A DNA stretch of 64,000 nt from Flammula alnicola (GCA_015499995.1 JADNRV010000040.1:62001-126000), one strand, 5' to 3'. Counted from the stretch's first letter, positions 11,349-23,826 are shown. Notes: generated from the letters alone by a model not told the origin. Numbers and translations: made by a program.

Positions 11349-13601
11349 AATTCAGATAGATTGCCGACGGACCATTGTCGTCAGCGCCAAAGGCTGCTAC
11401 CGGTAGCCTCCCTGTGACCCGCGATCCAGTGATTTAATTTGAAGAACGTGTATCAGTGTTGTTCTTGGAGCCCTAAATTTCGGGACATCCTTTCCTTCCT
11501 ATCGCCTTTCCTTCACTTTAGAAGCTTTGCAAACGTCAGGCGTGCAAGAGATCATCGCACTCGTTCCCCTTGTTGGGCAAGCCTTATCCGAGGAGAAAGC
11601 AACACGCAACATGGTGGTTCACACGAACAGTAGCCCAGGCATCGATGATAATCGATAAGCATTCAACTTGACCAGTGTTCCTCTCAGCGGGCCGTCTTGC
11701 CATTATTCGGGCCCTCCAATGAACCATCTTTCTGGGTCCTTTAAACCACTGACTATTTCACAGGCATCAGGGACATGGTTTACCCGCCACTCTTACAACA
11801 CAATAATTCTTTGGATGCTGAGCTACCCAGTAATTTGCAAAGTTTAATCAAGTCTGTTCTTCCTGTAAGTAAAACTCGGCCTCCTGTTCTGAGTAACTGA
11901 ATTATCCAGCTTTTCAGATTATTGCAGGCCATTTCATCAGCTTCCTAGAAGGCATGGCCTCGCAGCCTATTAGCACCACACACGTTCGATTCTAAATAAG
12001 CGCCGTCTGACATCCCCCGTTCCAGATTTGTTGATATCATTTCCTTGTTCTTTCTTATCGCGCATCCCCCGTTCTGAAACATATGGAAGCATAAATCCTT
12101 CTCTAGGAGAATGATTTATCCACCTTGATTAAAGAAACGACCTGCGAGAATACACAAGGTTCCTGTGCGAAGGATTTGGGAGTGAGTAATTTGTAACTTC
12201 CGTTCCTGATTTTTCCCTGATACTTGTTCACATCTTTACTCGGTTTTCTTTCTTTTCGTGCAATTGGTTGTTTCCTACAGTAGAAGTCATCAAGGATTTC
12301 TCTACACAGTAATCACGGCAGTACGTTACATTCTCGCCAATCCCAACAGAAGCGCCGCTATTACAACTAAATTCAACATGCAGGTTTCAGGTCTAACGTA
12401 ATATCCACCCATCGTTGACCCAGGAAACTGACGTCCAATAAACAACAAATAAGAACATACACCATTTACCGTCAGAACTCTTCACACACACACTGCTTCC
12501 ACCTTGTACTCGCCCAGAAAAGAGGCAGACGATTTTCATTCCTCATCGATGAATGGTTTCATTCTTTCACAAGATCGAACCCGTGATTGATGCCAGAGAC
12601 TTGCCGTGACGCCGTGGCGACCTTTCCTCTCAACCTACGACGTTTCGCCGACTCCCGACCGACGATAAGCTCACCGTATCCAATGACGTCTCGTGTATGG
12701 CACGAACGTCGTAGTTATATTACAGTATGTGCTCGATGCCATCGGCGGTTCAATGTGCATATGGAGTTGTGGATGAGAATGTTACGCGGCTCCCACCTCA
12801 GTGGCCAAAAAACTTTCCTACAGTGACCAAAACTTGCTTTTCTGAGGCGATCGTCGTTTTCGTTATAATTATTGCAGGCTTCGAGTTCCTTGCTGCGGAC
12901 AGGTGGCGGACGGCTGGGAGTAAATTCTACGGCGTGCGCGGCCCACGAGTGCTGAAGCCTGAGGTTCGAGGACTTACGGGTATATTCGTTTCCAATCATA
13001 AGTGCATTGCGGTGCAAAGAGGCTTAGGCTCTGGAGTTTCGGGACCAGTCCAATACTGTACCGGACCGTACTATTAATTGGCACGGAGTTGCAAACTGTT
13101 TGCAAAATCGCTTTGGATTCTATCAATTCGTCTTCTTTCCTTTTCAATCTTTTCAAGACAGTGGGATATCATGTTATCTATTGGTCTCCTAATTTGAACG
13201 CGCTAGACATTGTATCGGAGGACTCCCAGGAGTTGCAAAATGTCATGATCTTTCCTGCGAGAACGCATGCATGACGACATTTCTCGCAGAAGATGTCACG
13301 CATTTGGGGTTCCATATCTTGGGCACCACATAAATGCACACTTAGACTGTCTCTGAAGAAAATGAAAGAAAATGGTTAGAAACAAGGAAGCATAACATAT
13401 CTAAATGGCTAACCTGTCCTGAAATTTCGTGTTGTACTGAGGGATATTTTTTATTTAAATAAATAATTACACGAGCGAGAAGCTAAGCGGTATAGATGCC
13501 GCGCATAAAATGTGCCAAAAACGTTCGAGGAAGTGTTCGAAGAACGCGACTTTGCAACTCTGTCGCAGTTTGCATGCTGTGGCCATTGATTATATGGACG
13601 G

Positions 13602-14227
13602 CTTGGGACGCGTGAGGACATCAGATCCGCTGGAAATTTGAGCCACAGACAGTCTGGCAGACAGTCCAGCAGACTCACAGGCCTCCTCTACAGAGCATGA
13701 CAAGTGGCCTAAATCACACTCCTGCCCTTCTCAACCAATGCCTCTCGACCCCAACACAGAACTGAATGGTGAAAAAATGGTGGCATTGATCCAAGTACAT
13801 TACATGGTTTAAATACCTATTACTATTCATGCTTTTTCCAACCCAAGCACACTTCTTCCCTCTCTAGAACATCATCCTGGAGTGAGTGGCACATACATTG
13901 CTTGAAAGCAGTAGCACTTTGATGTTGCTTTGGTATCTGCAAGTGCAGCGTGTACTGTAGGAGTCTGTGCTTTGATCCGTGCAGCCTGCCGTGATGTGGT
14001 GCCACTTGTGAATTTGGACAGTGTAATGTCTATGGTTTGTTTGATGTGTCTGATGATGATGTGCAAGGCAGCACTGTGGTCATGATGGACAGTGGTGGGC
14101 TGCAGTGGTGCAAAGGGCAGTGGGATGTTACACTACTATCACAAAAGAAATATATGTACCATGGTCCATGAGTCTGGCAGACAGTCTGCTATTTTGATTT
14201 CCAGCAGATCAGATTTCTTGGGACGCG
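13602..14227. repeat. Segment bounded by shared short repeats, possible old transposon remnant
   Basis: CTTGGGACGCG occurs at 13602-13612 and again at 14217-14227. AGTCTGGCAGACAGTC occurs at 13651-13666 and 14171-14186. A GATC-GCTGGAAAT-like motif near both is in inverted orientation. The interior is non-coding. Mixed direct and inverted sharing without clear ends or target duplication makes the assignment weak. Confidence 0.3.
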
Positions 14228-16313
14228 TTATACTTATGACGACGGGATGCCGACTTATCTCCGATTGGTTTTCTGATAGCGACCGACGTCCCGGACCGCC
14301 AAAATTGCCTTATTTGGACGGTTTAGGCTCCGCAGGCCGGAAAATTATCATTTTCGCAGTTCTAGATGCGATTTTTGCGTTAAGTATATTGTGTAAATAA
14401 ACGAGGGAAAACAGCCGCGTTATGAGTTACTAGTTATGGTCGCCACCATACAGTCCGGTGCAGTAAAATCCAGTCGCGTGTCATGCACCTGTCCAATCAT
14501 CATCCCGTCACATGTCACGCTCAATGTTCTGGCGCCTAACTTGCGCCTAACCCAAGCCTCGATTTTCTAAATCCTCTTGCACCTCTCGTCCGAGATGTTT
14601 CAGGCGCATTCTAATATCTGGTATCCCGACTTGTATAATCAACCTATCTGACAATTACAAGTGACAGAGGATGTCTGCCTGCCAGCCCTCACTCTCACTT
14701 GGCAGTCTGGCTTCAAGGCAGAAGTCCATTTTCGGGTACAGAAACTGAACATCTGCTTCAAATCCATGCCGGCGCTAATCATTCCGGTGATGGGCTGTTG
14801 GTTTTGCTGTTGGCTTCAACTCGGAGTTTGCATTGAGTTGTATTGCCATCCTTGTGCAATCCTTGTGCCATCCCCTTTCCTCCTAGCACTTTCAAGTTTA
14901 CGAGACCACAAATACAACCTATTTAGTTGCAAACTGTCATTTCGGCTAGATTAAATGTTGGATTTCGTGATAACATGCTCCGAGTCGAAAATGGGGAGGT
15001 GAATCGCAAAGGCAGCTTTGGTTGCGCGTCGGGCTCGATGTCGACGTGATAGTGTGACGCGATAACAATTGGACACTAACATGACACATGACTGGATTGT
15101 TATTGGACATGCCAAGGTCGGACAATTCTCTGCACTCCGTGTTATCGTATAGATTCCGAGATTCTGCGATATCTAATCTTCTTCCTGGGTAAGATAACAG
15201 ATAACATCAAGAGTAATTTTTGTCGTGTACAAATCTTCCAAAAGATATTTTGGCGCTGGGTCTTCGAAGGGTCGAGCTGCGCAATCTGACATCCGAACTT
15301 CTTGTTAATAGTCTGTATCACGTATTCAATGCCACGAAGATATCGTGCTTGGAGTGGTCTTTTGGATGTTGGGGGGATAATCGATAAATGACCAAACGCG
15401 TAGGATCTAGTGGTCCGAAACTTCCGCCTTTTTCTCATTACTTGTCAAATAAGCTGTTTCATGCTCCCAGCACGTACCGCATGGTGGGCAACCTTGAGAA
15501 CGCTCATGGAGCCAAACGCTGCCGTACCTTGTTAACTTCGTGTGAACACAAACACAACTCCCACCCCCGAGATGAGGGCATGGAATTGAGCACAACGCAT
15601 GCTTCGCGGCGAACGGCAACACCACACAGGATGGTTTTTACGTATCAACAGGCTCGGAAGCCTTGTCCTGTTCTAATCGTGCAGATCAGCTGAAGATTAA
15701 GATAACATGATGGGCATAACGGTTTCTTTCTTGGGTGTTCCTTGATAGGAACGCTTCTCGGCATTGAGCGAAATGAAAGCGAAAACGTTGTCGATTTCTA
15801 TCGGAGAGAGGGGAGTATCGAGGCTCTTCCAGACTACTATTCCCTCGTGTCTAGTTTTGCCTCATTATATCGTACATGTCAAACAAGCTCTGAAGAGGGT
15901 CATCATCCACTGGTCTAAGGTTTATTGACAAGTATTTCGGACTAATGGATCGTCCATCGATTTGTGCTGCTGGAACGATCGCGAGCGCGCTCTGTCGTCT
16001 TATTGCTTTCTGGCGCTCGCCAGATCTGCTTGTGCGCTCATTTGCGCGCTAATTCTAATCGCGCAGGAGGGCTCCAGGTTAGCGGCGGCATTGTTTTTAG
16101 CCCGAGTCTGTGGGTCGCTTGCCATATCGGGACAAGGTAGATCTGCCGGGAAGCCGGCGCACGAGGATCGATGTACCCACCGATAAGTTTGGCGCCTTTT
16201 TCCCGGAACCTAGTGTGTTCAAACTCAAGCATCGTTGGTTCTATCCTGTACAGAGCCCAAATGTGCTTGGTGCATGGTCAGTCTATTTTGTGGATTACAT
16301 CCGCCTTTTTAGC

Positions 16314-16323
16314 TTATAAAAGG
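16314..16323 (+). promoter_or_regulatory. Probable TATA box of velB
   Basis: TTATAAAAGG lies about 105 bases before the velB start codon, in the expected orientation. It is followed by a pyrimidine-rich leader. Confidence 0.55.
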
Positions 16324-16428
16324 CCAGCAGAGCCTTGATGCCGTTCTAATAGAAAGCCACCGTTATATTCCGTTACCTCCCTTTGTTTTCAGCTCATTTA
16401 CAGCTAGATCTCATCGCTTGAGGTTAAG

Positions 16429-17765
16429 ATGTACTCTCAGTATCATCTGAATCGGCAACCGCAGGCAGCGCCTTACCAACCTCAGGCGGCACCCGCGCCG
16501 TCAAGCACGCATTACAGCTCCCAAAGCTCCCAAAGCTCTAGTGTGCCCTCATCTCCAACCGCCCCTCACTCCAACAGAAGAGGACAAGCTCGAGGCGCCG
16601 ACCTCATTGGCCGTCCCGTTTATTTCTCGACAGGCCCTTATAACGGAAAGACAATTAGAATGGAACTTCATGAAATACAGAAGGCAGATCTTGGTCGAAA
16701 GTATGTATGTTTTGTCATCGTGATTGATCTCTCTCATTTTATACCTCCTTCCTGGTCTGGTCTTGATAGATATGCGAGGGTAGATCGCAGACCTCTCGAC
16801 CCACCCCCCGTCGTGCACCTCAAGATGTTCGAGGTGCATAACGCTGGTACGGACAGGGAGGTCGAGAATGAAATGACATACGAGTTGAGTAAACAAAAAA
16901 GTTGCTCGCGCAGTATACTAAATAAATGTTTTCGTTTTCCTTCGTCCTAGCAGTGACGTCCAAGTACTCGGGTTGCTTTGTACAGTGGATCTGTTTCCGG
17001 TGCCCGGTCCGGATTCATCACCAGTTCAGCCAAGCCGCACCAAAGCAGCGTCCGCACCACCTACGCAGACGTCTTTCTTCTCTTCGCCATCCCCTTCCTC
17101 GTCCTCGTCTGCATATAGTCCCCAAACTGTCCACTACCACCATCAGCAACAACCGAATGGGACACCGTGTATGTCTCCCACTAAGGGATCTCATTTTTCT
17201 GGTTACATTCTTCCCTCGGTGGGTTCAGCGGACATTGTACATCATTTGGACGGCTTTCCAGTCACGGAGATCTCGAAGCAGACGCAGGCATTGGTCGGCG
17301 CAACTTTTGTGCAGCCTGCAGTCATCGATTATCAGGGCAGCAAGGCCATTGTCTTTGTATTTGCTGTGAGCCATATCCATCAGATTTTCCCTCACAATCG
17401 TCATTTCTGAACACAGCGTCGGGCGTTAGGATTTGGCGGTTAAGATCGAAGGCACATTCATCCTTCGATACCGCGTCTTCGATATCTTTGCCAGACCGTA
17501 CAGCCAGGCGAACGATCTAGCAATCACAGGGGAATCATATGGGGGCACGTTCCGTGTCTACTCTACTAAGGAGTTTCCTGGGCTATCCGCCTCGACGGAC
17601 TTAACGAAGGTGGGTCTTCCAGCAGTACATATGTGACGTAGATTCTGATGTATTGCATAGCTTCTAGCTCGTTGGGGAGTGCGGTTAAATATCCGTGAAA
17701 CGGAACGCAGGAGGCGCAAGCGGCCGGCATCCTCTAGCGGCGGGAGGAGCCACACTCCAGAGTAG
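16429..17765 (+). CDS. velB: Velvet-domain regulator, VelB type
   Basis: Velvet proteins are NF-kappaB-like fungal DNA-binding regulators coupling development, light response and secondary metabolism. VelB partners VeA or VosA in the nucleus. Five exons: 16429-16700, 16770-16883, 16954-17365, 17430-17609 and 17661-17765; 360 residues. Residues 1-58 are a Gln/Pro/Ser-rich tail. The velvet fold starts near residue 62 (GRPVYFSTGPYNGKTIRMEL) and continues through VQVLGLLCTVDLFPVPG. A Ser/Pro/His-rich insertion of about 50 residues interrupts it, as is characteristic of VelB. It resumes at SADIVHHLDGFPV and ends with KIEGTFILRYRVFDIF and YSTKEFPGL. The C-terminus is LARWGVRLNIRETERRRRKR, the VelB-type basic end and a likely nuclear signal. 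All phases close exactly. VosA and VeA lack this insertion pattern, so VelB is preferred. Confidence 0.92.
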
Positions 17766-19227
17766 ACGACATTCCTCCCTGGCAATAAAATCTATCTGAC
17801 GATTTTTTTCCCACAGCGATGACGACTAGGAAACGATTTAATTATACCACATGGAATGCAAGCAATACCCAATGATCCATGGATATGTACTCTCTTTTCT
17901 ATTTTCTATGCACGGTGGGGCTAAGGCTATCCGCTGGTATGTGATGCCCGCCTTATGCACGAACGGACATACAGTGTATATATAAGCACATTGTTATCGA
18001 CGCTTTCCTTGCAATTCATGTTCGCTCTAAAAAATCTGTAATCAGATGATCGTGGCATGCCTACGGCAGGATATGCTAATTCGGCATTTGTTCGAGTTTA
18101 AATGCCAGCCCTATGCATGCGCCAACCTGAAGCCTACGCGACTCTCCACGCCCAGGCGTTACGAGTCCGCGTAGCGCCCATGCGCCGCATCCAATTACGG
18201 ATGTAGATCTCCATCAACAGCTCGCCAGACACACCTCCGGCTCTCGGTTTAAACGTGTGCGTGCAAATCTCACTATTTCAGTGCTATCGTTCTAAACTTC
18301 TAAACCCGAGATACCCGCCACCCGCAGGTAAGTACCTCCACGCGATCGTTTGATCTGGTATCGTCGCGGAGTGCAGAATTTCAGCGCTTGTCCCTCGGCT
18401 ATGGAGGGCGCACTCGTATCGGGTGGTTTACTCCTTTTCTGAATCCGGCACGCCGGAGTCCAGTTGGGACCCTGGAGCCTGGCTGGTGGGACGGGCGTGA
18501 TCCGCTTCAGTATGGCTGCTCGGGAGTACCTCTCGTTGGCTCTCGCGGAACTAGACAGGGAGGTGGCTTGGCTGTTGGCGCGCCGGTACCTTTTTTGGGT
18601 ATAGCCGACCTTTGGTGGCGCGTTGTGGTTGAGGGGCAAATAAAAGTTACAGAGACAATTCTGGTAACTGTATTTTACGTTCATAGAGCATGGAGATATA
18701 CATCATCTGGAATATTTAAACTTTGCATTCATTATAGGCAGGACCGCGGCACCATTATGGACGGGAATATGGCATGGGAATTCTTGAAGGTCAGACGTGG
18801 ACAAGGTCTAGACCATGTGTACTTAGACCACGGTTATAGATTTTAAATACCCAAAACTTTCACATAATGATATCGGCCTTCCAGCTCTTTCGATTGACCG
18901 CGGGCTTGCAACTTGAAGTTACCAAAGGTCCCGATCAGAGGTAGGTAGGTACTTAAGTAAGTAGGGTGATCCTTTTTTGGAGTCATGGGGCCCTAAGAAA
19001 AACCTCCGTATGCTGAGTTCGCGGGTTCCAGTCTTTGGGATCGAACAGCGAAGGTCCTCAAGGTATGTCCTATCTTGCTACGCCGCGCCCTTTAAATTCA
19101 ACCCTCGACGCTGGCTGACGCCACACAAGGCTAAAGATCAAACTCCTGTGAACGGACGGCCAATCGGTCGCTTACGTAAATGGTTAGGCCTGATCATAAT
19201 AAGTATTTTTGTTGCGTGCTCAATCAT
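17766..19227. other. Intergenic stretch between velB and the tRNA gene
   Basis: Open frames on opposite strands at 18388-18846 and 18292-18684 overlap and neither shows a domain or splice structure. I see nothing else that can be supported. Confidence 0.45.
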
Positions 19228-19299
19228 AGCAGCATGGCGCAGTGGTAGCGCGCGGGGCCCATAACCCCGAGGTCACTCGATCGAAACGAGTTGCTGCTA
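19228..19299 (+). tRNA. Initiator tRNA-Met (CAU)
   Basis: The 72-base cloverleaf closes fully. The acceptor stem AGCAGCA pairs with TGCTGCT, the anticodon stem CGGGG with CCCCG around the loop CCCATAA, and the T stem ACTCG with CGAGT around ATCGAAA; the discriminator is A. Initiator features are the A1:U72 pair, three consecutive G:C pairs in the anticodon stem and A instead of T at position 54. There is no intron. The A box is TGGCGCAGTGG. The gene stands alone between velB and an orphan ORF. Confidence 0.96.
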
Positions 19300-19772
19300 G
19301 TTCTTTTTTTTTAAACCAGGAATAGTAAATAGTTCACGAAGACTAAGTACGAGGCTGAGCATTTTGTTGCGTTCTCTATGTTCTTCCTCTGCATTGGGGT
19401 GGCTTTCAGTGAGATCATAACTGCTGAAACTTGAAAGGATACGGGACGTCACTTGATGCGTATCTCTCTGCGAAGCGCGTAGGCCGGGATGTTGCCAAGC
19501 GCCTTCAAAACAAACAAGCGCCAAATCGACGAACGTGGAATTTTAAATATGGTGGCTGAACAGTGGAAACCTGCAACTTGGCACATGCCAGCCACCTCGC
19601 TTCAACACTCTCTTCATCTACATGGCCCGGAGGTTTGACGCATTCTCTCAGCAAGTCGCGCAACGACCTTGGATAAAGTATTTCTGACTCTCATTAGCCT
19701 TGAAGAACCTGTTGAGAACCTGGACCGTGGACTTGGGCCATATAAGTAGTCGAGTCTCAAGTTCGAATATTC
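19300..19772. other. Intergenic stretch after the tRNA
   Basis: Apart from the T-run terminator I see no gene or repeat here. A short minus-strand frame (19297-19524) has no protein-like features. Confidence 0.4.
19304..19312 (+). terminator. RNA polymerase III terminator of tRNA-Met
   Basis: A run of nine T begins five bases after the tRNA 3' end, as expected for pol III termination. Confidence 0.85.
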
Positions 19773-21116
19773 ATGCCATCGAAGGGCGATCCCTACTCTA
19801 GAACTCTGGAAACCTTGGAATCTGGATTTACGACAAGCCTTGCTCACCGGGGGACACCTGTGCATTCACCTGACTGGCGGAGTGTCGAAGATCATGGCGG
19901 CCATGAAAGTATATACTGGACACCCTGCGGCCCTTCTCTGGATCTTCGTTTGGGCCCAGATTTCTCGGAGACTGACTGGAGTGCGGAGTACACCTTGATG
20001 TCTCAAGACATCGACTTTGCTGTCCAGGATCTCTCACCTCGCAATCCTTGGAAGAATGTCGTTAGCTCGAGCACTCTACGCAGATATTGCAAAACTCCAT
20101 CCACCGAGCGGGAGCCTTTCAAAGTTACCCACAGCATTAAATTCCATATGCAAAAGGATTCCGTGTCTCCTCTACCGTCCCAGCCCTCGAGTCTTATCCA
20201 TTTGCCAACGATCCCTTCGTTTTTGAGTACAGGAAACCTTCAAGTTCCATCTAACGCGAATGAACCCCTTCCATCCTCTCTTGAACAGCATACCTCGTGC
20301 TATACTAGTCAACTTTCAACTGAACACCAGTTACCGTTGGCATCCATTCAAACATCGAATGTACTTGATACACTGTGCTATGCACGCCGGAACACCTTTC
20401 ATGGCGGCGGTCCAAGATCTGTACATTTCAAGACTCGCAGAATGGAAGCTCTCGAAGCTGGACGAGCTTTCGGACGCTTGTTTACCAGCAATGCTAGTGA
20501 AAATCTTCCATGTCATTCGGATTCGCAAAACTCTGGCTCTTCGGCAGTGCTCCAACAGCAGACTTTCATGACATCTTCTTCAGGGTCAAGCTTCTGCCTG
20601 GATACGAGTGCCAGTGCCGTTCAACCGTTTCCATCCACTGCGTCGATCGTCCGATTTTTTCTGAATGACGACGGCGCGAAACAATCTTCTCTTCCGACTG
20701 GAGTTGGCGCCGTCCGATACATGGACAACACTTTCAATGATTCAGGGTTCAGAGTCACTTTAATCGAACCTCCAGAGTCCTGGGGTAGCCGTGCAAATGA
20801 TCGATCGCGAAAGCCAGGATTATTGCGCCTTTCCCCTGATACAAGAGAGGACCCGCACCCCAATGATCAATACTGGCACCACTCCCTGCTCCATGAACAT
20901 CTTTTCGAGACACCATCGCTTGAGATATTGGACTATCAATGGACCTTTGACGAGCGGTTGGCCATTTCACTCCTTGAAGCCGGGTTGACTAAGGCCCGGC
21001 GAGAGTCGGGGCGCCCGATGAAACGACCCCAAAGCAAGTACAGACTTGTCGCGGCCGCGTCGGCTAAAATCATCAGGGCTACTAAGCAATGTTTTTCCAA
21101 AACCCTTTGGCATTAG
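19773..21116 (+). CDS. Orphan single-exon protein, 447 residues
   Basis: The frame is open for 447 codons without needing an intron, which is long for chance in this window. It is the longest uninterrupted frame in the first 45 kb. The protein is Ser/Thr/Pro-rich and mostly hydrophilic, without signal peptide or membrane segments. The C-terminal 50 residues are basic (KARRESGRPMKRPQSKYR, then AAASAKIIRATKQ) after a more ordered stretch around EILDYQWTFDERLAISLLEAG, which may form a helix. I recognise no domain. The ATG at 19773 is the first in frame. It could be a lineage-specific regulator. A decayed multi-exon gene is less likely because the frame is clean. Confidence 0.55.
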   Translation: MPSKGDPYSRTLETLESGFTTSLAHRGTPVHSPDWRSVEDHGGHESIYWTPCGPSLDLRLGPDFSETDWSAEYTLMSQDIDFAVQDLSPRNPWKNVVSSSTLRRYCKTPSTEREPFKVTHSIKFHMQKDSVSPLPSQPSSLIHLPTIPSFLSTGNLQVPSNANEPLPSSLEQHTSCYTSQLSTEHQLPLASIQTSNVLDTLCYARRNTFHGGGPRSVHFKTRRMEALEAGRAFGRLFTSNASENLPCHSDSQNSGSSAVLQQQTFMTSSSGSSFCLDTSASAVQPFPSTASIVRFFLNDDGAKQSSLPTGVGAVRYMDNTFNDSGFRVTLIEPPESWGSRANDRSRKPGLLRLSPDTREDPHPNDQYWHHSLLHEHLFETPSLEILDYQWTFDERLAISLLEAGLTKARRESGRPMKRPQSKYRLVAAASAKIIRATKQCFSKTLWH

Positions 21117-21467
21117 TAATGTGCTTATTTCGTTTTTGCGCGTTATCTCATTTATTTTTCTCTGCTAGATATCCATGCCAGAAATTTACTTACATGCCGA
21201 TGCCACTTTATGCGAAGCCTCCTCAGCCTGCGGAAATGGAGAGAATCCGTTCTCCATCGGCGGCGCACTATTACATGAGGTTAACGAGGAGGGGATTGGA
21301 GGGATTTGTGCTTGCCTAGTGTTACGTGTAACGTCATGCATGATGTGTCCCGTGTTTGCCCGGAAGCATTTTCTGTTACTTTATAAGGCCGCCGCCTTTA
21401 TTCTGTCTCCTGTACATATATCATTTCACCGTTCGCCATTTCGACCTCGAGCCTTGACTGAAGATTT
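21117..21467. other. Short intergenic/promoter region before NADH dehydrogenase
   Basis: This 350-base gap separates the orphan ORF from the NADH dehydrogenase start. A TTTATAAGG motif at 21379-21387, about 90 bases upstream of that start, could serve as a TATA element. Nothing else is evident. Confidence 0.4.
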
Positions 21468-23826
21468 ATGTCGTTGACGACGATACATACCAGGCACGCC
21501 TGGGAGACATGTCGGAACTCGAAACTTTCAAGTCCGAGTCGCGTGCTTCCGTTCACGCGTTACTTTAGTTCATCTTCTCCTCGAAGTAAACAACGCGTCG
21601 TGATCTTGGGTTCCGGATGGGGAGGTTACAATGTTCTCCGTGGTATCAATAAGAGAGATTATAGTGAGTTTTTGCTACGTTTTATGGAGGCTGGATAACC
21701 AATTTCCGCTAGATGTCACTGTCGTTTCACCTAATACTTATTTCAACTTCACTCCGTTACTTGCAAGCACTGCCGTCGGAACACTAGAATTTCGATGTGC
21801 TATTGAACCTGTTAGTATTTCCAATATTTCTACGCTCATAAGCTCGGTCTCACATTTTCCAGGTTCGACGATATGCACCCGAAGCGGTGCGCGGCTCTAC
21901 TGGCAATGCTGTGAAATTGTGCTAAATCCATGGGACTTCTATAGACATTTTATCAAGCTTGGTGCGATGAAATAGGTATGGCTTTAAGACCCCAATTGCC
22001 GATATAGATATCTAATCTACCCATCCTCTAGACTTTACTCAGAAGGAGCTCAAATGTGTTGGTACAAGTCTTCGACTGCAGAGCCTTTTAATTCACATTT
22101 CCTTAGATGCCTGCTACCCGACCTTCTGATTCAGAACCGACAGGGGACACGGATGCCCTCGTACAGACAGGGTCTCCATTTACCTTGCACTACGACAAAT
22201 TGATTATTGCTGTTGGAGCTTATTCTCAGAGTGAGGTCATTTCATAACCCTGATAATACTCATTCTAATCACTTTCTTCAGCTTTCAATATACCTGGAGT
22301 GAAAGAGCACGCACATTTCCTCAAAGACATCAAGGACGCTAGGAAAATTCGTGGGCGAATATTTGAATGTCAGTCTTCAGTTGTCAAAGAAGGCGAGTAA
22401 TACTGAACTACGTGACCCAAAGGCTTCGAACAAGCAAACCAACCGTCATTATCTGATATCGAGCGTCGAAGGCTTCTCAATTTCTGTATCGTTGGTACGT
22501 CGATGCGCTCTCCTATGAGACGGCTACTCACACCATGTGACAGGTGGCGGTCCCACAGGCATTGAGTTTTCTGCCGAATTGCATGACCTTATCCACAGCG
22601 ATATCGCGAAGCACTACCCTGCGCTGGCGCGTTTATGCAAGATCACCATTTATGACGTCGCTCCGCATATCCTGGGATCGTTTGATCAGTCTCTACGAAA
22701 GTAATTCCCATTTCCTATGATCTCCCTTTGGTGTTTCTCATCCAAATAAAGCTATACAGAGAATACACTGTCACGCGAGGGCATCAGGATCTTGACAAAT
22801 CACCACGTTGAACGTGTCGAAAAGGTATGTATGTGATCTCCACGCAATGCAAGGTGCTGAATCTTGTCACATGTGTTCAGGGTAAAATGATCGTGAAGGA
22901 GATAGGTGAAGGTCTGTGTGATCAAAGGTTATCGCCGATTCTTACCGTTCTAACAATATTTCTAGTCCCATTCGGCATGCTTGTCTGGAGCACAGGTCTA
23001 TCTCCCAATCCGCTCGTTAAAGCCGCGTCGGACGTCAAGAAGAATCCAAAAACATCGAGGTAAGAACGGGGCATTATGACGCATACAAGTGATACTTACC
23101 AATTCAGTCTCATTACCAATGAGCATCTCAATATCATCATGAATGACGACAAACCAAACCCGGATGTGTGGGCCATCGGAGATGCAGCACAAATATCAGG
23201 CGCTCCTCTGCCTGCAACTGCGCAAGGTACATCTGCACTGAACGGTGTCAGTCCCTTCTTGTCACTGACTCGGTTCTCCACTTTCCCAGTTGCCGTCCAG
23301 AAGGCAAAATATGTAATGAAAAAAGTCAACAAACTCGCAAGAGATCATGAATCTCCGGAACCTTTTTCATTCCAGAATCGGGGGAGTTTGGCGTATATCG
23401 GAAACTGGTTAGTATCCGATCCTACCTCGTAAGGCTACATTTTGACGCTTAGATGGGTTTGGCAGGAAAGCGATATATGATAGATCTGCTGGGAAAGAGT
23501 CGGAGGAAGGCTTCATGCAGAAGGAGACGGGACGAACTGCGTGGTTGTTGTGGCGCTCTGCATATTTCACCATGGCTCTGAGTACAAGAAACAAGTATGC
23601 ATGACATGTTCTTGTTCTATTCTATCATCTAACAAAATTTCCTTTAGAATACTGATTCCAGCATACTGGTAAGCGAAACTGTTCTCGTCTCTTTGAGCAA
23701 GATGCTGACAATATTCTTGTTGAAATTCCAAAGGTTCTTGAATTGTGAGGTCTTACTTTAAGCCATTCAGATCTTCATAGCTGACTTTCAACAGGGATAT
23801 TCGGTCGTGATCTGACCCGCTTTTAA
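21468..23826 (+). CDS. Type II (alternative) NADH:ubiquinone oxidoreductase, mitochondrial
   Basis: This rotenone-insensitive flavoenzyme passes electrons from NADH to ubiquinone at the inner mitochondrial membrane without pumping protons. Eighteen exons: 21468-21663, 21713-21810, 21863-21886, 21945-21975, 22032-22057, 22107-22230, 22282-22368, 22423-22494, 22544-22700, 22752-22824, 22881-22911, 22966-23059, 23108-23226, 23290-23407, 23466-23594, 23648-23668, 23734-23744 and 23795-23826. They give 480 residues. Residues 1-40 are basic and Ser-rich (targeting). The FAD-binding motif is [12 protein letters not shown] (48-53 for GxGxxG) and the NADH-binding motif [18 protein letters not shown] is near 219. 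[10 protein letters not shown] and [14 protein letters not shown] follow. The C-terminal membrane-anchoring region ends in [10 protein letters not shown], the family ending. There is no EF-hand insertion. Exon 5's donor is weak (GTTGGT), and exons 3-5 are inferred mainly from family sequence. Internal or external facing (NDI or NDE) cannot be told. Confidence 0.93.

Larger units (their letters stand above)
11349..16428. other. 5-kb intergenic stretch between SOD2 and velB
   Basis: No supported gene. Short open frames occur on both strands (for example 12727-13077, 14092-14400, 14661-14954 and 15388-15693), but they overlap each other, lack splice-consistent extensions and show no family motif. 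The segment 13600-14330 contains several short repeats (separate entry). The sequence just before 16428 is the velB promoter. Confidence 0.45.

Noticed and set aside
18292..18846. Overlapping frames on opposite strands, 130 and 152 codons
   Set aside because: Neither shows domain, targeting or splice features; antisense overlap of this kind is common by chance in moderately GC-rich DNA.
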